Below, one piece after another: positions 38,447 to 48,445 of a stretch of DNA of 64,000 nt. Every line of letters starts with the position of its first letter. Positions within the stretch are counted from its first letter, which is position 1. A model generated the notes under the pieces. The model saw nothing but the letters and a program-made list of their open reading frames with translations, had not been told where the DNA came from and did not search any database. The position numbers and the translations under genes were made by a program. Location of the stretch: assembly GCA_964407695.1 (NCBI GenBank), contig CAYOWQ010000013.1, positions 1 to 64,000 on the forward strand. The letters are read 5' to 3'. This DNA comes from CAYOWQ01 sp964407695. GTDB taxonomy: Bacteria; Planctomycetota; Phycisphaerae; Phycisphaerales; SM1A02.

Positions 38447-41400
38447 CAGGGCCCGAAGGTCCGAAGCGATTCGGCGTCGTCGCCCTGCTCACGAAGGATT
38501 TCCCGCCGATGCTGAAAGAGGTCGCGCCAGAGGTCAAGCAACGGCTCGCCGGCGACATTGCCAATGGTTGAGTCGCCATACACGTCAAGCTCGCTCAATG
38601 GAACAGCGCCATTGGAATAGATGGTCATCCGTCGAAGGCCCTCTCGGATGAATTGCCGCGCCGGGGCCCGCGTGCTCATCAGAGTGTCGGCGGGGGCGAA
38701 CTCATCGGCATCCCATGGCGGCGGCCCCTCGATCACCGCGCAGCCGAGGGTATGGACCCAGCGATCGAAGAATGAATCGAGGTCTTCAAAGGTTTCGCGG
38801 CGACGCTGAATTCTTGGAACCACCCAAGGAAGTCCAAAGGCGGCCGCGGGACCGTGATTGGTGAGCCGGTTCCGATGCTTCACGAGATAGTCCATGTTTT
38901 CGAGCACGAGCCGGAATCGGTCGAAGCCCATCATGGCGACATAGGTTGCTGCACGATCGGCATGAAGGTCAACACTCACCACGTCGACGGGAGCGGCCAA
39001 AAGTCGGTCGAGCACCGCTCGCGACTGAACCAGTTCGGTGCGAACGTGGACAGCTCGCACGCCGTGACGCTTCGCCATCTGAATGATCTGATCGAATTCG
39101 GGATGTCGCAGCGGGTCGCCGGTGCCGCCGAGCGTCAGGACGGTGTCGCGGGATTCACCGAGCTGCGACAGAATTCGTTCGGCGAGCTTGAGCGAGAGCG
39201 GCGGACGCTGCACGACATCGTGCCGTGCAGACCGGAAGGAGCCGCATGCGGTTCGACCGGTGCACAACTCAAGAATCACGTGAGTCGGCGTGAAGGTCGG
39301 CAGTTGCAGCCATTGCTGTTCGATCGCCGCCACGGCGCGTGAGGTCTCCACATCGCCGCCGGAATCGACGAAGAGCGGCTCGATAGCCCGGCGAAGTCGG
39401 AGCTTGTATCGCGGCGAATCGAAGGTGGCCCGGATCAGCGATCGCCGGATCTGATGATCGATCTGAATATTGTTGTCGCGAGCGATGGGATCGTGCTGGG
39501 GCGCATGCGGCTGATACACGAGCATCGCCCCGATCGTGCACAAGCGATTGCGATGCTGGAATTCCTGCAAGAGCTCACGCCCGACCAGACACGAGCTCAG
39601 GCCGGGCGGCGCCTGAGTGAAGACGAGTTGAAGCTGCTTCGGGTGTTCCCGGTGGCGATTGACCATCCCGTCGATGCCCGTGGTCGGAGACATCTCGAGC
39701 AGCGGCCAATCCGGCGAGGCAATCACCGCCGCGTTCAGTCCATGCTTCTCCATCACCTCCATCGTTGGGCCGGGGCAGAACGGTTCGTCGTAGACGCTCA
39801 TGCCCGCGATGCCGCCGCGCCACGACGTATCGGCGAAGAGCCGGGCGGCTGCAATCGCCGCATGCTCGGGCCCGAACGGTGAGCGGCCGCAGCGATGGAT
39901 TTCGACGGGAAGATTGATGCGGGACCTGTTCAGCAGGGGTTCGACGTCGATGTCATCGGAGGCGAGGAGAATAATCCGTTCCAACGTGGTGCTGCGGCCA
40001 ATCCTTTCCAGTGTCCGTTGAATCACCGGTTTGGCGCCGAATTCAGAATCAAACGAGGCGCTGTGACCGATCCCGTTGTTACGACTGTCAATGGGGAGAA
40101 TCGCCGCGGCACGGACCCGTTCAACCCCTTCGACGTCGACGTGATCCGCAATCATGGAGCCTGCGGTGCCTCGAGGTTCCGCCGGAAGGCCGACCAGCAC
40201 TCGGTCTGCCTGATCAAGTTGCCGCAGAAATTCCTCCGCGGCATCGCCGATCCAGATGACGTTGTCGCGATCTCGCTCGAGCTGCAGCCGCTGCTGCTCG
40301 ATCGCGCTGAGCGATCCCGCAAAGTGCATGCGCCGATCGGCCTTGAAACGGCGAAAGACACCAAGCTGATTGATATAGTTGATGATCCCGAAGGCTTCCG
40401 CCCGACGTTCCACCTTGCCGCGCAGTTGATCAAGCCGCGTGAAAAGACGATCCATTTCGCGCGTATCCTGCTGAACCTCAATCATCCGTTCAAGGATCTC
40501 GTGAGACGAGCGCGACGCATCTCGAATCACTTCGATGTCGGTCCGCACCGTGTCGATGCGGCGCCGGGTGCGCTCTAGCCGCATCGGGTCCGGCGTCGGC
40601 GCCGGCAAGGGCAGGCGAGGGACGGTCTTCCTGCCGTATTGGTTAATGGTGTCGCGCAGCGTCATGCGAATGGTTCGCTGCTTTGGCACGCCGCCTTCCG
40701 TCGCATCGATGACGGTGAGGCCCCGGGCCTCATCCTCGGCGAAGTCCCGCTCAAACTGCTGCAGATACGTTCGCATCTGCGCATCGCTGTAGATGGTCTT
40801 GCCTTCGACATCCTTCGACTTGAGCAAATGATGTCGGTGCCGGGCGATGCGCTGCCACTCCATCATCTCAATCGTGTTGAACGGATTGAGTTCAGGGTTC
40901 CACACCTCGTCGATCGCCGTGCCGCGAGTGTAGTAGACGCCGTCGGTGAAACCGAGGTCCTGCCCGATGAAGGCGACGGGATCGCATCCCAGCCACCGCG
41001 CCACATACATGGCCAGGTGGGCGACGGTCGCGCCGGGCCTGATGTCGCCCATCGGGCGAGCCAGCGGACCAAGGATCTGATCAAGAAACGGATTGCATAC
41101 ACATCGCTTCGGGCCCGGATAGGAGTCGAGGATAATCGGATGTGCCTTGGGTTCGGCGATCAGCACACAATCTTCAACGTCGGATGCGCGAATGTCCTCG
41201 TAGAACCTCTTGGAGATTTCGTGATAGTCGAGCGCCGTCACCACGTGCGGCCGAATTCCGGCCTTCAGCAACGGCTTGAGTGTGGTCTGCGTGGCGACGA
41301 TGAGGCAGCGATCCCGAACACCCGGCTCGGCGAGCACGCCCATGTTGCGCTGGAGGCTTGGACCCGCAGAGACAACGATGCCCAGGCACCCCTTGGCGAT

Positions 41401-42123
41401 ATCTCGAAGCGACTCGACACCTTCACCCGCTGCATAGTGATCCAGATTCAGGATCAGATTGCGCGCTGTGTCGACCGAACGAACGAGGGTCGTGAGCAGC
41501 GTGGTTTTGGCCGCGGCCACATGACCTCCCAGCAACGACGCGACCTGTCCTGCCCGTTCGCCAAGGCGGTCGCGACTTGAAGGGTGAGCCAGGATGTGCA
41601 CCCCTTGAGCGAGAATGGATTCTGCGTGTTGAAGCTTTTGTGCAAGGGCCGAGCGATCCTCGGCGTCGGTGATCCACAGGATGAGGGACTCACGCAGCCA
41701 ACTCGAAAGATCAATGCGCTCGAGAACGGCGCGCAGCAGCGCAACGTCCGGTTCGTAGACGATGATGAGGCCAGCCTTGCCCATGCGTTCCGCGACGGCA
41801 CGAACGTGGTATCCCGCGCCAAAGCCGAGAACAAGAACGACGGCATGCTCGGCGACATCCACGGTCGACGCCAACCGAGCACCCTCCTCCACCGGCCGCC
41901 TCTTGCTGCAGAGAGCCTTCCCGCTGTAGTTCATTGCCGGTGAGCCAGCATCATCCGTATCGGTCCAATCGATGGATGCAGGCTCAACGGACGCAATCGC
42001 CCGCGCGACATCGGCGTTGAGTTCTCCGAAGCAGGCAAGATTGGCCTGAAGATGTTGTCCTGCTTCGACCAGGGTCATGAAAGGGCCCGACGCAAGCGGC
42101 CTGATCCGCGGCGTGAATGGCAA
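38446..42123 (-). CDS. fusion: Maf/DUF115 + nucleotidyltransferase-like + degenerate radical-SAM/SPASM
   Basis: 1225 residues. Residues about 20-560 match motility-associated factor Maf (DUF115) proteins: VVLVLGFGAGYHVRAV, IVVSAGPSLQRNM, TALDYHEISKRFY, FIGQDLGFTDG. Maf proteins transfer nonulosonic acids to flagellin. Residues about 650-900 resemble sugar nucleotidyltransferases (AAILPIDSRNNGIGHS, GMSVYDEPFCPG). The C-terminal 300 residues follow a radical SAM and SPASM plan (TLGGTGDPLRHPEF, then IGNVAGEPLLDLW), but the CX3CX2C iron-sulfur motif is not intact (only two cysteines, six apart: CTGRTAC). This last part recalls spirochaete spiro-SPASM proteins. Overlaps the downstream amidohydrolase-like gene. 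Confidence 0.8.
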   Translation of the reverse strand: MPFTPRIRPLASGPFMTLVEAGQHLQANLACFGELNADVARAIASVEPASIDWTDTDDAGSPAMNYSGKALCSKRRPVEEGARLASTVDVAEHAVVLVLGFGAGYHVRAVAERMGKAGLIIVYEPDVALLRAVLERIDLSSWLRESLILWITDAEDRSALAQKLQHAESILAQGVHILAHPSSRDRLGERAGQVASLLGGHVAAAKTTLLTTLVRSVDTARNLILNLDHYAAGEGVESLRDIAKGCLGIVVSAGPSLQRNMGVLAEPGVRDRCLIVATQTTLKPLLKAGIRPHVVTALDYHEISKRFYEDIRASDVEDCVLIAEPKAHPIILDSYPGPKRCVCNPFLDQILGPLARPMGDIRPGATVAHLAMYVARWLGCDPVAFIGQDLGFTDGVYYTRGTAIDEVWNPELNPFNTIEMMEWQRIARHRHHLLKSKDVEGKTIYSDAQMRTYLQQFERDFAEDEARGLTVIDATEGGVPKQRTIRMTLRDTINQYGRKTVPRLPLPAPTPDPMRLERTRRRIDTVRTDIEVIRDASRSSHEILERMIEVQQDTREMDRLFTRLDQLRGKVERRAEAFGIINYINQLGVFRRFKADRRMHFAGSLSAIEQQRLQLERDRDNVIWIGDAAEEFLRQLDQADRVLVGLPAEPRGTAGSMIADHVDVEGVERVRAAAILPIDSRNNGIGHSASFDSEFGAKPVIQRTLERIGRSTTLERIILLASDDIDVEPLLNRSRINLPVEIHRCGRSPFGPEHAAIAAARLFADTSWRGGIAGMSVYDEPFCPGPTMEVMEKHGLNAAVIASPDWPLLEMSPTTGIDGMVNRHREHPKQLQLVFTQAPPGLSSCLVGRELLQEFQHRNRLCTIGAMLVYQPHAPQHDPIARDNNIQIDHQIRRSLIRATFDSPRYKLRLRRAIEPLFVDSGGDVETSRAVAAIEQQWLQLPTFTPTHVILELCTGRTACGSFRSARHDVVQRPPLSLKLAERILSQLGESRDTVLTLGGTGDPLRHPEFDQIIQMAKRHGVRAVHVRTELVQSRAVLDRLLAAPVDVVSVDLHADRAATYVAMMGFDRFRLVLENMDYLVKHRNRLTNHGPAAAFGLPWVVPRIQRRRETFEDLDSFFDRWVHTLGCAVIEGPPPWDADEFAPADTLMSTRAPARQFIREGLRRMTIYSNGAVPLSELDVYGDSTIGNVAGEPLLDLWRDLFQHRREILREQGDDAESLRTFGP

Positions 42124-42183
42124 CTGTATCGTCGTTTGTTGCGTAAATGTATGAGTTGAAGATCCAGCTTGGCCCCCAAACCC

Positions 42184-42795
42184 ATGGTCACGATGCCCGA
42201 ACCGCCACCTGAATCACTTCATGTTCGATGGATTCTTGAAAACCCCTGGCCGCTCGGGGCCACGCTGCTTCTCATCGGCGCTGTCGTCGGCTGGATGGGG
42301 CTTCGCGACGGTGTCCTGAATCGTCAGCGCGCGGGATTTGTCATCGTGATGGCCGGCTTGCTCGTCGTGGCTGCGGGCTTTGCCATCACCACCTCCGGCG
42401 AGCACGCCAAGGGTGTCGTCAAGGATCTTCTCCGTCGGGCCGAATCGGCGGACATCACCGGTGCATCGACCTTGTTTGCCGCGGATGCATCGATTTCATT
42501 CGGTCGACCGGAAAATCCCGGGCTCGGGGCCGGAGAGATCTTCAAGCGGCTCGATCTGCTCGCGGGACCCTATCGGATCAAGTCCAACACCGTCACGACG
42601 CTGAAGGGGTATTCAGAGTCGGCCGAGATGGGCGTTGTTCACCTCGGCTGCCTGACAACCGTCGAGGCCGGCTACGGTCCGACGCCGTCGCAATGGGTGC
42701 TGAAGGTGAAACGGCAATCGAGCGGAGCCTGGGAGATCGTGCGCATTACGTTGGTTTCCGCCGCGGGCCGTCCGGGATCGGAGATGCTTCGTTAG
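42184..42795 (+). CDS. membrane protein with an NTF2-like soluble domain, unknown function
   Basis: 203 residues from the ATG at 42184. Two membrane helices (GATLLLIGAVVGWMGLRDG and AGFVIVMAGLLVVAAGFAI) precede a domain of about 120 residues. Its helix VKDLLRRAESADITGASTLF and the strands that follow (WVLKVKRQSSGAWEIVRITL) suggest an NTF2 or SnoaL-like cone fold. No catalytic residues are evident. It is divergent from the Maf fusion gene with a 60-base gap. A second ATG three codons on is an equally good start. Confidence 0.7.
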   Translation: MVTMPEPPPESLHVRWILENPWPLGATLLLIGAVVGWMGLRDGVLNRQRAGFVIVMAGLLVVAAGFAITTSGEHAKGVVKDLLRRAESADITGASTLFAADASISFGRPENPGLGAGEIFKRLDLLAGPYRIKSNTVTTLKGYSESAEMGVVHLGCLTTVEAGYGPTPSQWVLKVKRQSSGAWEIVRITLVSAAGRPGSEMLR

Positions 42796-42860
42796 GTGGT
42801 TCGGTGGCGAAAGTCCGTCTGGCGTGCTAGCGTCATGATCCCCTTTCCGCACCGGACGCC

Positions 42861-44354
42861 ATGCCCAAGAAGACCACACCGAAGCACCCCAAATCAACCG
42901 ACTCGCCTACACGACTTGAGCGTGATTCCATGGGTGAAATGCCGGTGCCTGCCATGGCGTTATACGGAGCAACGACGGCTCGGGCCGTTGAGAACTTTCC
43001 CGTCTCGGGCCGGCCGGTTCCCGCCGGAGTGATTCACGCATTCGCCCTGCTGAAAAAGGCGTGCGCTGAAACCAACCGACAGTTGCGCCAGCTGGATGCC
43101 ACGCGAGCCTCGTTGATCAACAAGGCGTGCGATGAGATTCTTGTCGGGCTCTCCGACGGCGGCGGCGCCTCCACCGCCGAGATGATGCGGCACTTCCCCA
43201 TCGACGTCTTTCAGACCGGCTCGGGCACTTCCACGAACATGAACGTCAACGAGGTGATCTCCAACCTCGCTGCGCAGTATGCCGGAAAACCCATCGGCGC
43301 CCGTGACCCGGTGCACCCGAATGACCACGTCAACATGGGGCAGTCATCAAATGACACGTTTCCGACGGCCATGCAGGTCGCCGCAGCGCTCGCCATTGAC
43401 CGAAAGTTAATCCCCGCGCTTGAGCAGCTTGCCAAGGCGCTGAAGTCAAAGGCGACGAAGTGGGACCGAATCGTCAAGATCGGTCGAACCCACCTCATGG
43501 ATGCGACCCCGATTCGCCTTGGGCAGGAATTCTCCGGCTATGCCGCGCAGGCGGAATACGGGGTTTTGCGTGCGGGCCGGGCCCTGGCGAGGCTTGCGGA
43601 GAATCTTCCCATCGGCGGCACCGCGGTTGGCACCGGCATCAACACGCATCCACGGTTCGGCCGCATGGTGGCTGATCGGCTTTCCAAATCGACCCGAGTG
43701 ACCTTCAAGGAGGCGGCCAATCATTTCGAAGCCCAGGCGACCCGCGACTGCGTGGTTGAGGCATCGGGCGAACTCAAGACCATTGCCGTCAGCCTTTCAA
43801 AGATCGCCAATGACATTCGGTGGCTCGGCTCCGGCCCGCGATGCGGCCTCTTTGAACTCCTGTTGCCCGCCACTCAACCCGGCTCATCGATCATGCCCGG
43901 CAAGGTCAACCCGGTCATTTGCGAAAGCGTCATGATGGTCGCTTGCCAGGTGGCGGGAAACGATGCGGCCATCGCGCTTGGCGGATTCGGCGGAATCGGA
44001 AGCCTGCTCGAGCTCAACGTCGCCATGCCCATGATGGCCGACAACCTGATGAGCTCGATTGAGTTGCTGGCCGCTGCGACGGACATGTTCACCACCAAAT
44101 GCATCAACGGGTTGGAGGTGAACGAGGACGTGGCAGAAGGAACGGTTGAGAAGAGTCTCATGATGTGCACGAGTCTGGCCCCCGTGATCGGCTATGACGC
44201 GGCGGCCAAGGTGGCGAAGGAAGCGTTCAAGAGCGGTGAAACGGTACGTGAATACGTTCTTCGAAAGAAGCTCGTCAAGCCCGCGCGATTGAAGGAATTA
44301 CTGGAGCCGACGTCGATGACCAAGCCCGGCGGCGAGGGCTCCGGAGGCGGCTGA
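42861..44354 (+). CDS. fumC: fumarate hydratase class II
   Basis: 497 residues. It interconverts fumarate and malate in the TCA cycle without an iron-sulfur cluster. Signatures include TGSGTSTNMNVNEV, GRTHLMDATP and the fumarase/aspartase superfamily loop GSSIMPGKVNP, which carries the catalytic serine. The N-terminus has an extra 25 or so basic residues compared with typical FumC. A start at the later methionine (MGEMPVP, 42930) would give the usual length, but neither site has a clear ribosome-binding site. Confidence 0.95.
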   Translation: MPKKTTPKHPKSTDSPTRLERDSMGEMPVPAMALYGATTARAVENFPVSGRPVPAGVIHAFALLKKACAETNRQLRQLDATRASLINKACDEILVGLSDGGGASTAEMMRHFPIDVFQTGSGTSTNMNVNEVISNLAAQYAGKPIGARDPVHPNDHVNMGQSSNDTFPTAMQVAAALAIDRKLIPALEQLAKALKSKATKWDRIVKIGRTHLMDATPIRLGQEFSGYAAQAEYGVLRAGRALARLAENLPIGGTAVGTGINTHPRFGRMVADRLSKSTRVTFKEAANHFEAQATRDCVVEASGELKTIAVSLSKIANDIRWLGSGPRCGLFELLLPATQPGSSIMPGKVNPVICESVMMVACQVAGNDAAIALGGFGGIGSLLELNVAMPMMADNLMSSIELLAAATDMFTTKCINGLEVNEDVAEGTVEKSLMMCTSLAPVIGYDAAAKVAKEAFKSGETVREYVLRKKLVKPARLKELLEPTSMTKPGGEGSGGG

Positions 44355-44363
44355 CACCAGGGT

Positions 44364-46106
44364 TCAGCGCAGCGCTTCGGCTGCAGTGCGCATCGATCCC
44401 GCCACCTGCTTCACCCCAAATCGATGCAATCGCTGGACCGTTCTCTCATTCGGGCGCAACGTCCAGAGTGCAACGATGATTCGCGGAGAGAGTCCGGACA
44501 TTCCGATTCGGCGGCAGAGATATCTCGCGTGCCACGCTGCATTTGGCGGAACCGCCGAGATGCACACGACGGCAGGGTCCTGCTCACGGATCGCAGCGAT
44601 GACTTCCGACGCGAGGTGGCCGGAATCCATGCGCACGACCTCAACGCCGTTGCGGCGAAGCAGGATCTGCAGCATCCGGCTCGCCAGGGTGTCCGCTTCG
44701 TCATGTGCGGCGATCACAAGCATTCGTCTGGCTTGTCGTCCTGATGCCTCGGCCTTCATGTCGGCTGATTCGAGTTCATCGAGCAGCTTCGAGAAGAACT
44801 GAATGACGAAATTCGCCCGTGGTTCGTCCAAGGCGCCGGCGTGTCGGTCCCGCTCAGAGAGAGACAGCGTTGGAAGAATGAGTTCGTCGAACATCGCAGA
44901 TATTTCCGCCGTCCTGAGATAATCCTTGATGATCGATTGTGCCTCGTCGGCATCCATTGCCAGAAGTCGCTGATACAGGCGGGTGTGCCGTGGGAGGTTG
45001 GGTTTGTCACTGAGCAGGGTGTTGACGAAGCTCAGCTGTGGAACAAATTGGCCGGCCACCACGATGCACACCGTCATCGGGAGCGCCAGAACCAATCCCG
45101 CCGCTCCCCACAGCCACGTCCAAAACATCGCGGAAACGACGACCGCAAGCCCGGAGACGCCGATGGACGACCCATACAACATGGGCTCGATTGCGTTATT
45201 GATGATCAGTTCGATCACCACGAAAAGACCAATTACCATCATCGGCTTTTCCCAGCCTTCGAAGATCGCCAGCGAAAGCAGGATCGGCCCTGCCGCCACG
45301 AACCACGCACCCGCGTAGGGGATGAAACGCAGAATCACTCCCAGCATGCCCCACATCATGGCGTTGGGAACGCCGATGAGCCAAAGACCAAGGCCGACCG
45401 ATGAGCCATAAATCGTGTTGGCCAACAGCTGGCTCGCCAGCACCCGACTGATGCGCTTGGCCGCCTCGTCCAGCGCCACTGTCGTCACATACAGGCGGCC
45501 ATGTCCGAGGAGATGCACCACCCGATCACGAAGTGCTTCGCGCTCAAGGAGCATGAAGATCAGCAGGACCGCCGTCATGCCGAGGGTCGCCAATAGGCCG
45601 AGACCGCCGGCAAGCAGGTCGGAGACATGGATCTCCTCCTCCGTCACCCGAACGGGAACGGGTTCAGGTTTCGAATTGCCCGCATCAGGCGATTCCGTCG
45701 ACGAGTCGGGTTCCGTCGAGGCACCGGCGATTTCGTCGGAAATCTCCTTCGCACCCTTGAGAACGGTCTCGACCGAACCCGGCCGCACCGAGCGAAGTTT
45801 CTCTCGAAGATTTTCCCGGTATTTCGGAACCTCCTGGGCCAGATCGACGGCCTGATCGAGGACGACCCGGCCGACCGCCACCAAGGCAGCCGTCGCGGCT
45901 CCCACAACAACAATGACAGCCACAACTCGGGGGATGCGCCATCGTTCCAGCCTCTGTACGATGGGCGCGAGCAGAAAACAAAGGACGAAGGCCAACGCCA
46001 ACGGAATCAGCACCGCGCTGGCGAAATAGAGCACCGCCACCACTGCAACGACGGCGATCAGGGTGGCGGGCCGGGCTACCGATCGATCCACGCGACGAAC
46101 AGGCAT
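44364..46106 (-). CDS. PerM/AI-2E-type permease fused to a B12-binding-like domain
   Basis: 580 residues. Residues 1-370 are a PerM (DUF20, AI-2E exporter) permease with two N-terminal helices, a soluble insertion (near 90-160) and the late helices including NAMMWGMLGVILRFIPYAGA. From about 462 to the end is a Rossmann-type domain (RRMLVIAAHDEADTLASRML, EVVRMDSGHLASEVIAAI, PRIIVALWTLRPNE) like the B12-binding domains of MerR-family light sensors. The DxHxxG cobalamin ligand motif is altered (DEADTLA, no histidine), so base-off B12 binding is unlikely. The fused domain may sense another ligand. Confidence 0.85.
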   Translation of the reverse strand: MPVRRVDRSVARPATLIAVVAVVAVLYFASAVLIPLALAFVLCFLLAPIVQRLERWRIPRVVAVIVVVGAATAALVAVGRVVLDQAVDLAQEVPKYRENLREKLRSVRPGSVETVLKGAKEISDEIAGASTEPDSSTESPDAGNSKPEPVPVRVTEEEIHVSDLLAGGLGLLATLGMTAVLLIFMLLEREALRDRVVHLLGHGRLYVTTVALDEAAKRISRVLASQLLANTIYGSSVGLGLWLIGVPNAMMWGMLGVILRFIPYAGAWFVAAGPILLSLAIFEGWEKPMMVIGLFVVIELIINNAIEPMLYGSSIGVSGLAVVVSAMFWTWLWGAAGLVLALPMTVCIVVAGQFVPQLSFVNTLLSDKPNLPRHTRLYQRLLAMDADEAQSIIKDYLRTAEISAMFDELILPTLSLSERDRHAGALDEPRANFVIQFFSKLLDELESADMKAEASGRQARRMLVIAAHDEADTLASRMLQILLRRNGVEVVRMDSGHLASEVIAAIREQDPAVVCISAVPPNAAWHARYLCRRIGMSGLSPRIIVALWTLRPNERTVQRLHRFGVKQVAGSMRTAAEALR

Positions 46107-46164
46107 ATTCCATCATCATGCCACGCGTGCGTGAAACCGGTTTCACTCGGATCGAGGCGCTGTG

Positions 46165-47304
46165 CTATTGAGCCCTGGACACGATCAGTGCAACGATTGC
46201 AATCAATGTCAGTCCAGCAAGGACCGCAAGGGTGATTTTCAACCATGAATAAGGTCGATCGCCGCGAACCTCCCCGGTTCGCGCATTGACGAGCACCTGA
46301 TACGAGCGGCCGCGGAATCGATAGGCGCTAATCCAGACGGGGAGCAACAGGTGCTTGAAGGTCAGGTCGTTCCACGCGACGTCCATGCTTGAAATCCGCT
46401 GTTCATCGCCTCCGATGTCTGACCGGATGGAGTCCCGAATTCCCTCGGCCATGATGACTTGCGCCTGGGCAAACCCCTGTGGGAGATCAATTGAATACAC
46501 CTCAGCGCCAAATCCCGCGAGGTACGCATCCGCATAGGGCACGAGGTTGGCGAGGTCCCAGGGCTCGAGCGCTGCGAGGTGCTTGGCGGGCAGGGTCGTT
46601 GTCGCCATGATCAGGACGTCATCGAACGTGTCTCGAACGATTCCGGACCGATTGCTCCAGCGGATTCGCCGCTCGGTGCGGCGGTTTTTTCCACTGCCCA
46701 CCGTGACGTAGTAGGCATCGCCGCGCTGCCCGGTATATTTCGTTACCGTTTTTGCGTCGTAGGTCCACGCCGGCAAGTACATGCCGGAGAAAGCCGCGTC
46801 CAGCATCGATTGCGATCGCAGCCGATTCGGGGCGAACCAACGCGACCTCAGCCATGCCCGGTACTTCTCCATGGCAGCGTCACGACCCAAGCCAAACGGC
46901 AGGAGAGATTTCGGCTTGATGACCGTGGCACTGTGGGCCGTCATCACCAGATTGGTGCCGCAGAACGGGCATGCGGTGGCCGAAACTCCCGGGGCGGGTA
47001 GAAAAATCGCCTTGCAGGCGCCACATTCAATGCTCGGCACCTGCACCGATTCCGACTGATGACGGAGCCCTTCAAGCGTCGCCCGCAGATCGACTTCGGC
47101 AACCGTTACAGCCCCGGGTTCGTCCTTGTGTGCGGGAATCTGGTTTTCGTGTTCGCAGTAAGGACACCGCAGCACCGTGGTACCGGGCGCAAATTCCACC
47201 GTCGCACCGCAGCGCTCACAGGAGAATTGCGCCAGCGATCGGTCGCCGCCCACTCGGACGGGATCGACGGCGCGCGTGTCTGCTCCTTCGTCGTGTGGGT
47301 TCAC
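46165..47304 (-). CDS. zinc-ribbon membrane protein, partner of SPFH protein
   Basis: 379 residues. Two CxxC zinc ribbons lie near the N-terminus (FSCERCGA ... LRCPYCEH and IECGACKA ... TACPFCGTN). The central 200 residues are beta-rich, and one C-terminal membrane helix (LAVLAGLTLIAIVALIVS) ends the protein. Proteins of this plan are common next to SPFH/YdjI genes. The start is 20 bases after the SPFH gene stop, so the pair forms an operon. Function unknown; it may recruit proteins to a membrane microdomain. Confidence 0.75.
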   Translation of the reverse strand: MNPHDEGADTRAVDPVRVGGDRSLAQFSCERCGATVEFAPGTTVLRCPYCEHENQIPAHKDEPGAVTVAEVDLRATLEGLRHQSESVQVPSIECGACKAIFLPAPGVSATACPFCGTNLVMTAHSATVIKPKSLLPFGLGRDAAMEKYRAWLRSRWFAPNRLRSQSMLDAAFSGMYLPAWTYDAKTVTKYTGQRGDAYYVTVGSGKNRRTERRIRWSNRSGIVRDTFDDVLIMATTTLPAKHLAALEPWDLANLVPYADAYLAGFGAEVYSIDLPQGFAQAQVIMAEGIRDSIRSDIGGDEQRISSMDVAWNDLTFKHLLLPVWISAYRFRGRSYQVLVNARTGEVRGDRPYSWLKITLAVLAGLTLIAIVALIVSRAQ

Positions 47305-47323
47305 GTCTGGTGCTGCTCACAAC

Positions 47324-48445
47324 TCAATGCGAACCGGGAATCGGAGGCGGACCCCCCGCTGGCGGCGCGAAGAGATGTGACAGATCAGCAACATCCTTCG
47401 CTGGCGTCCACGTCTCCATGCCCTGTCGCCAGACCAGTGTCGTTGGCGTCAATTCGCCACTTCGGGCCTTCATCGCCACAAGTCCCATCTCAAACGGACC
47501 GTGCTGGGCGCCGTTCACTGCAAGGTAGAGAGGCGCCGGAGTCGGCAGAGGCGGCGGCGTTGGTGATCCGGTGGGAGCACTCCCGGCCATGGCTTGCCCC
47601 ATGCCGCCGGAGATCGTGCCCGCGAGGTTGCCGCCCACGCCCATCGCCATCACCGTTCCCGCGGTTCCCGGGTTCTTGGCCGCATCGCGAAGCGCATCCG
47701 CCGTCTGCATGCGCGTGTAGGCATTGAGGTCGCCGATCACCCCCATCTTGCTTCGGGCGTCGAGGGCCTGCTCAACCTCCGGAGGCAATGAAATGTTCTC
47801 GATCGTGAGCTTGGGCAGTTCGATGCCTAGTTTCTCGAGATCCGGCCGCATGCGGCCGGCCAGCACCTCCGACATCTCGTTCTGGTTTCCCGCAAGATCG
47901 AGCAGCGGAATGCGGCTCTCACCGATCGAGTCGGCAAACTCCGCCACAATGACGTTGCGCAGTTGCGCCACGATCTCCTCGGTGGTAAACCGGTTGTCGG
48001 TCCCCACGATCTCGCGAATGAACGTGCCCGGATCCTTCACACGCATGGTGTAGGTGCCATAGGCCCGCAACCGGACGGGCCCGAATTCAGGATCGCGCAC
48101 GATGATCGGGTTCATTGTGCCCCATTTCAGGTCGGTGAACTGCCGCGTGGAAACGAAGTACACCTCAGCCTTAAACGGGCTCTCAAAGCCGTACTTCCAA
48201 CCCTTGAGCGTGGCGAGGATGGGAAGATTCTTGGTCTCCAATCGATAGGTGCCGGGGCCGAACACATCGGCAAGTTTGCCTTCGTTGACGAAGGCTGCCG
48301 CCTGCCCTTCGCGCACCACGAGCTGCGCACCGTATTTGATTTCGTTCTGGAATCGCTCGAAGCGATAGACGAGCGTGTTGTTGGTGTCGTCCAGGAATTG
48401 GACGATGTCGATGAGTTCCTGCTTCAGCCGATCCCAAAGTCCCAT
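47324..48445 (-). CDS. SPFH domain protein (YdjI-like) with C-terminal GYF_2-type domain
   Basis: 373 residues. It starts MGLWDRLKQELIDIVQFLDD, as in YdjI proteins, and continues with the SPFH (prohibitin-like) domain: QLVVREGQAAAFVNEGKL, GPGTYRLETKNLPIL, VRLRAYGTYTMRVKDP. A glycine- and proline-rich linker (GSPTPPPLPTPAP) leads to a GYF_2-like module (HGPFEMGLVAMKARSGELT, then WRQGMETWTPA) that may bind proline-rich ligands or membranes. First gene of the pair with the zinc-ribbon protein. GGAGGAG lies before the ATG. Confidence 0.85.
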   Translation of the reverse strand: MGLWDRLKQELIDIVQFLDDTNNTLVYRFERFQNEIKYGAQLVVREGQAAAFVNEGKLADVFGPGTYRLETKNLPILATLKGWKYGFESPFKAEVYFVSTRQFTDLKWGTMNPIIVRDPEFGPVRLRAYGTYTMRVKDPGTFIREIVGTDNRFTTEEIVAQLRNVIVAEFADSIGESRIPLLDLAGNQNEMSEVLAGRMRPDLEKLGIELPKLTIENISLPPEVEQALDARSKMGVIGDLNAYTRMQTADALRDAAKNPGTAGTVMAMGVGGNLAGTISGGMGQAMAGSAPTGSPTPPPLPTPAPLYLAVNGAQHGPFEMGLVAMKARSGELTPTTLVWRQGMETWTPAKDVADLSHLFAPPAGGPPPIPGSH

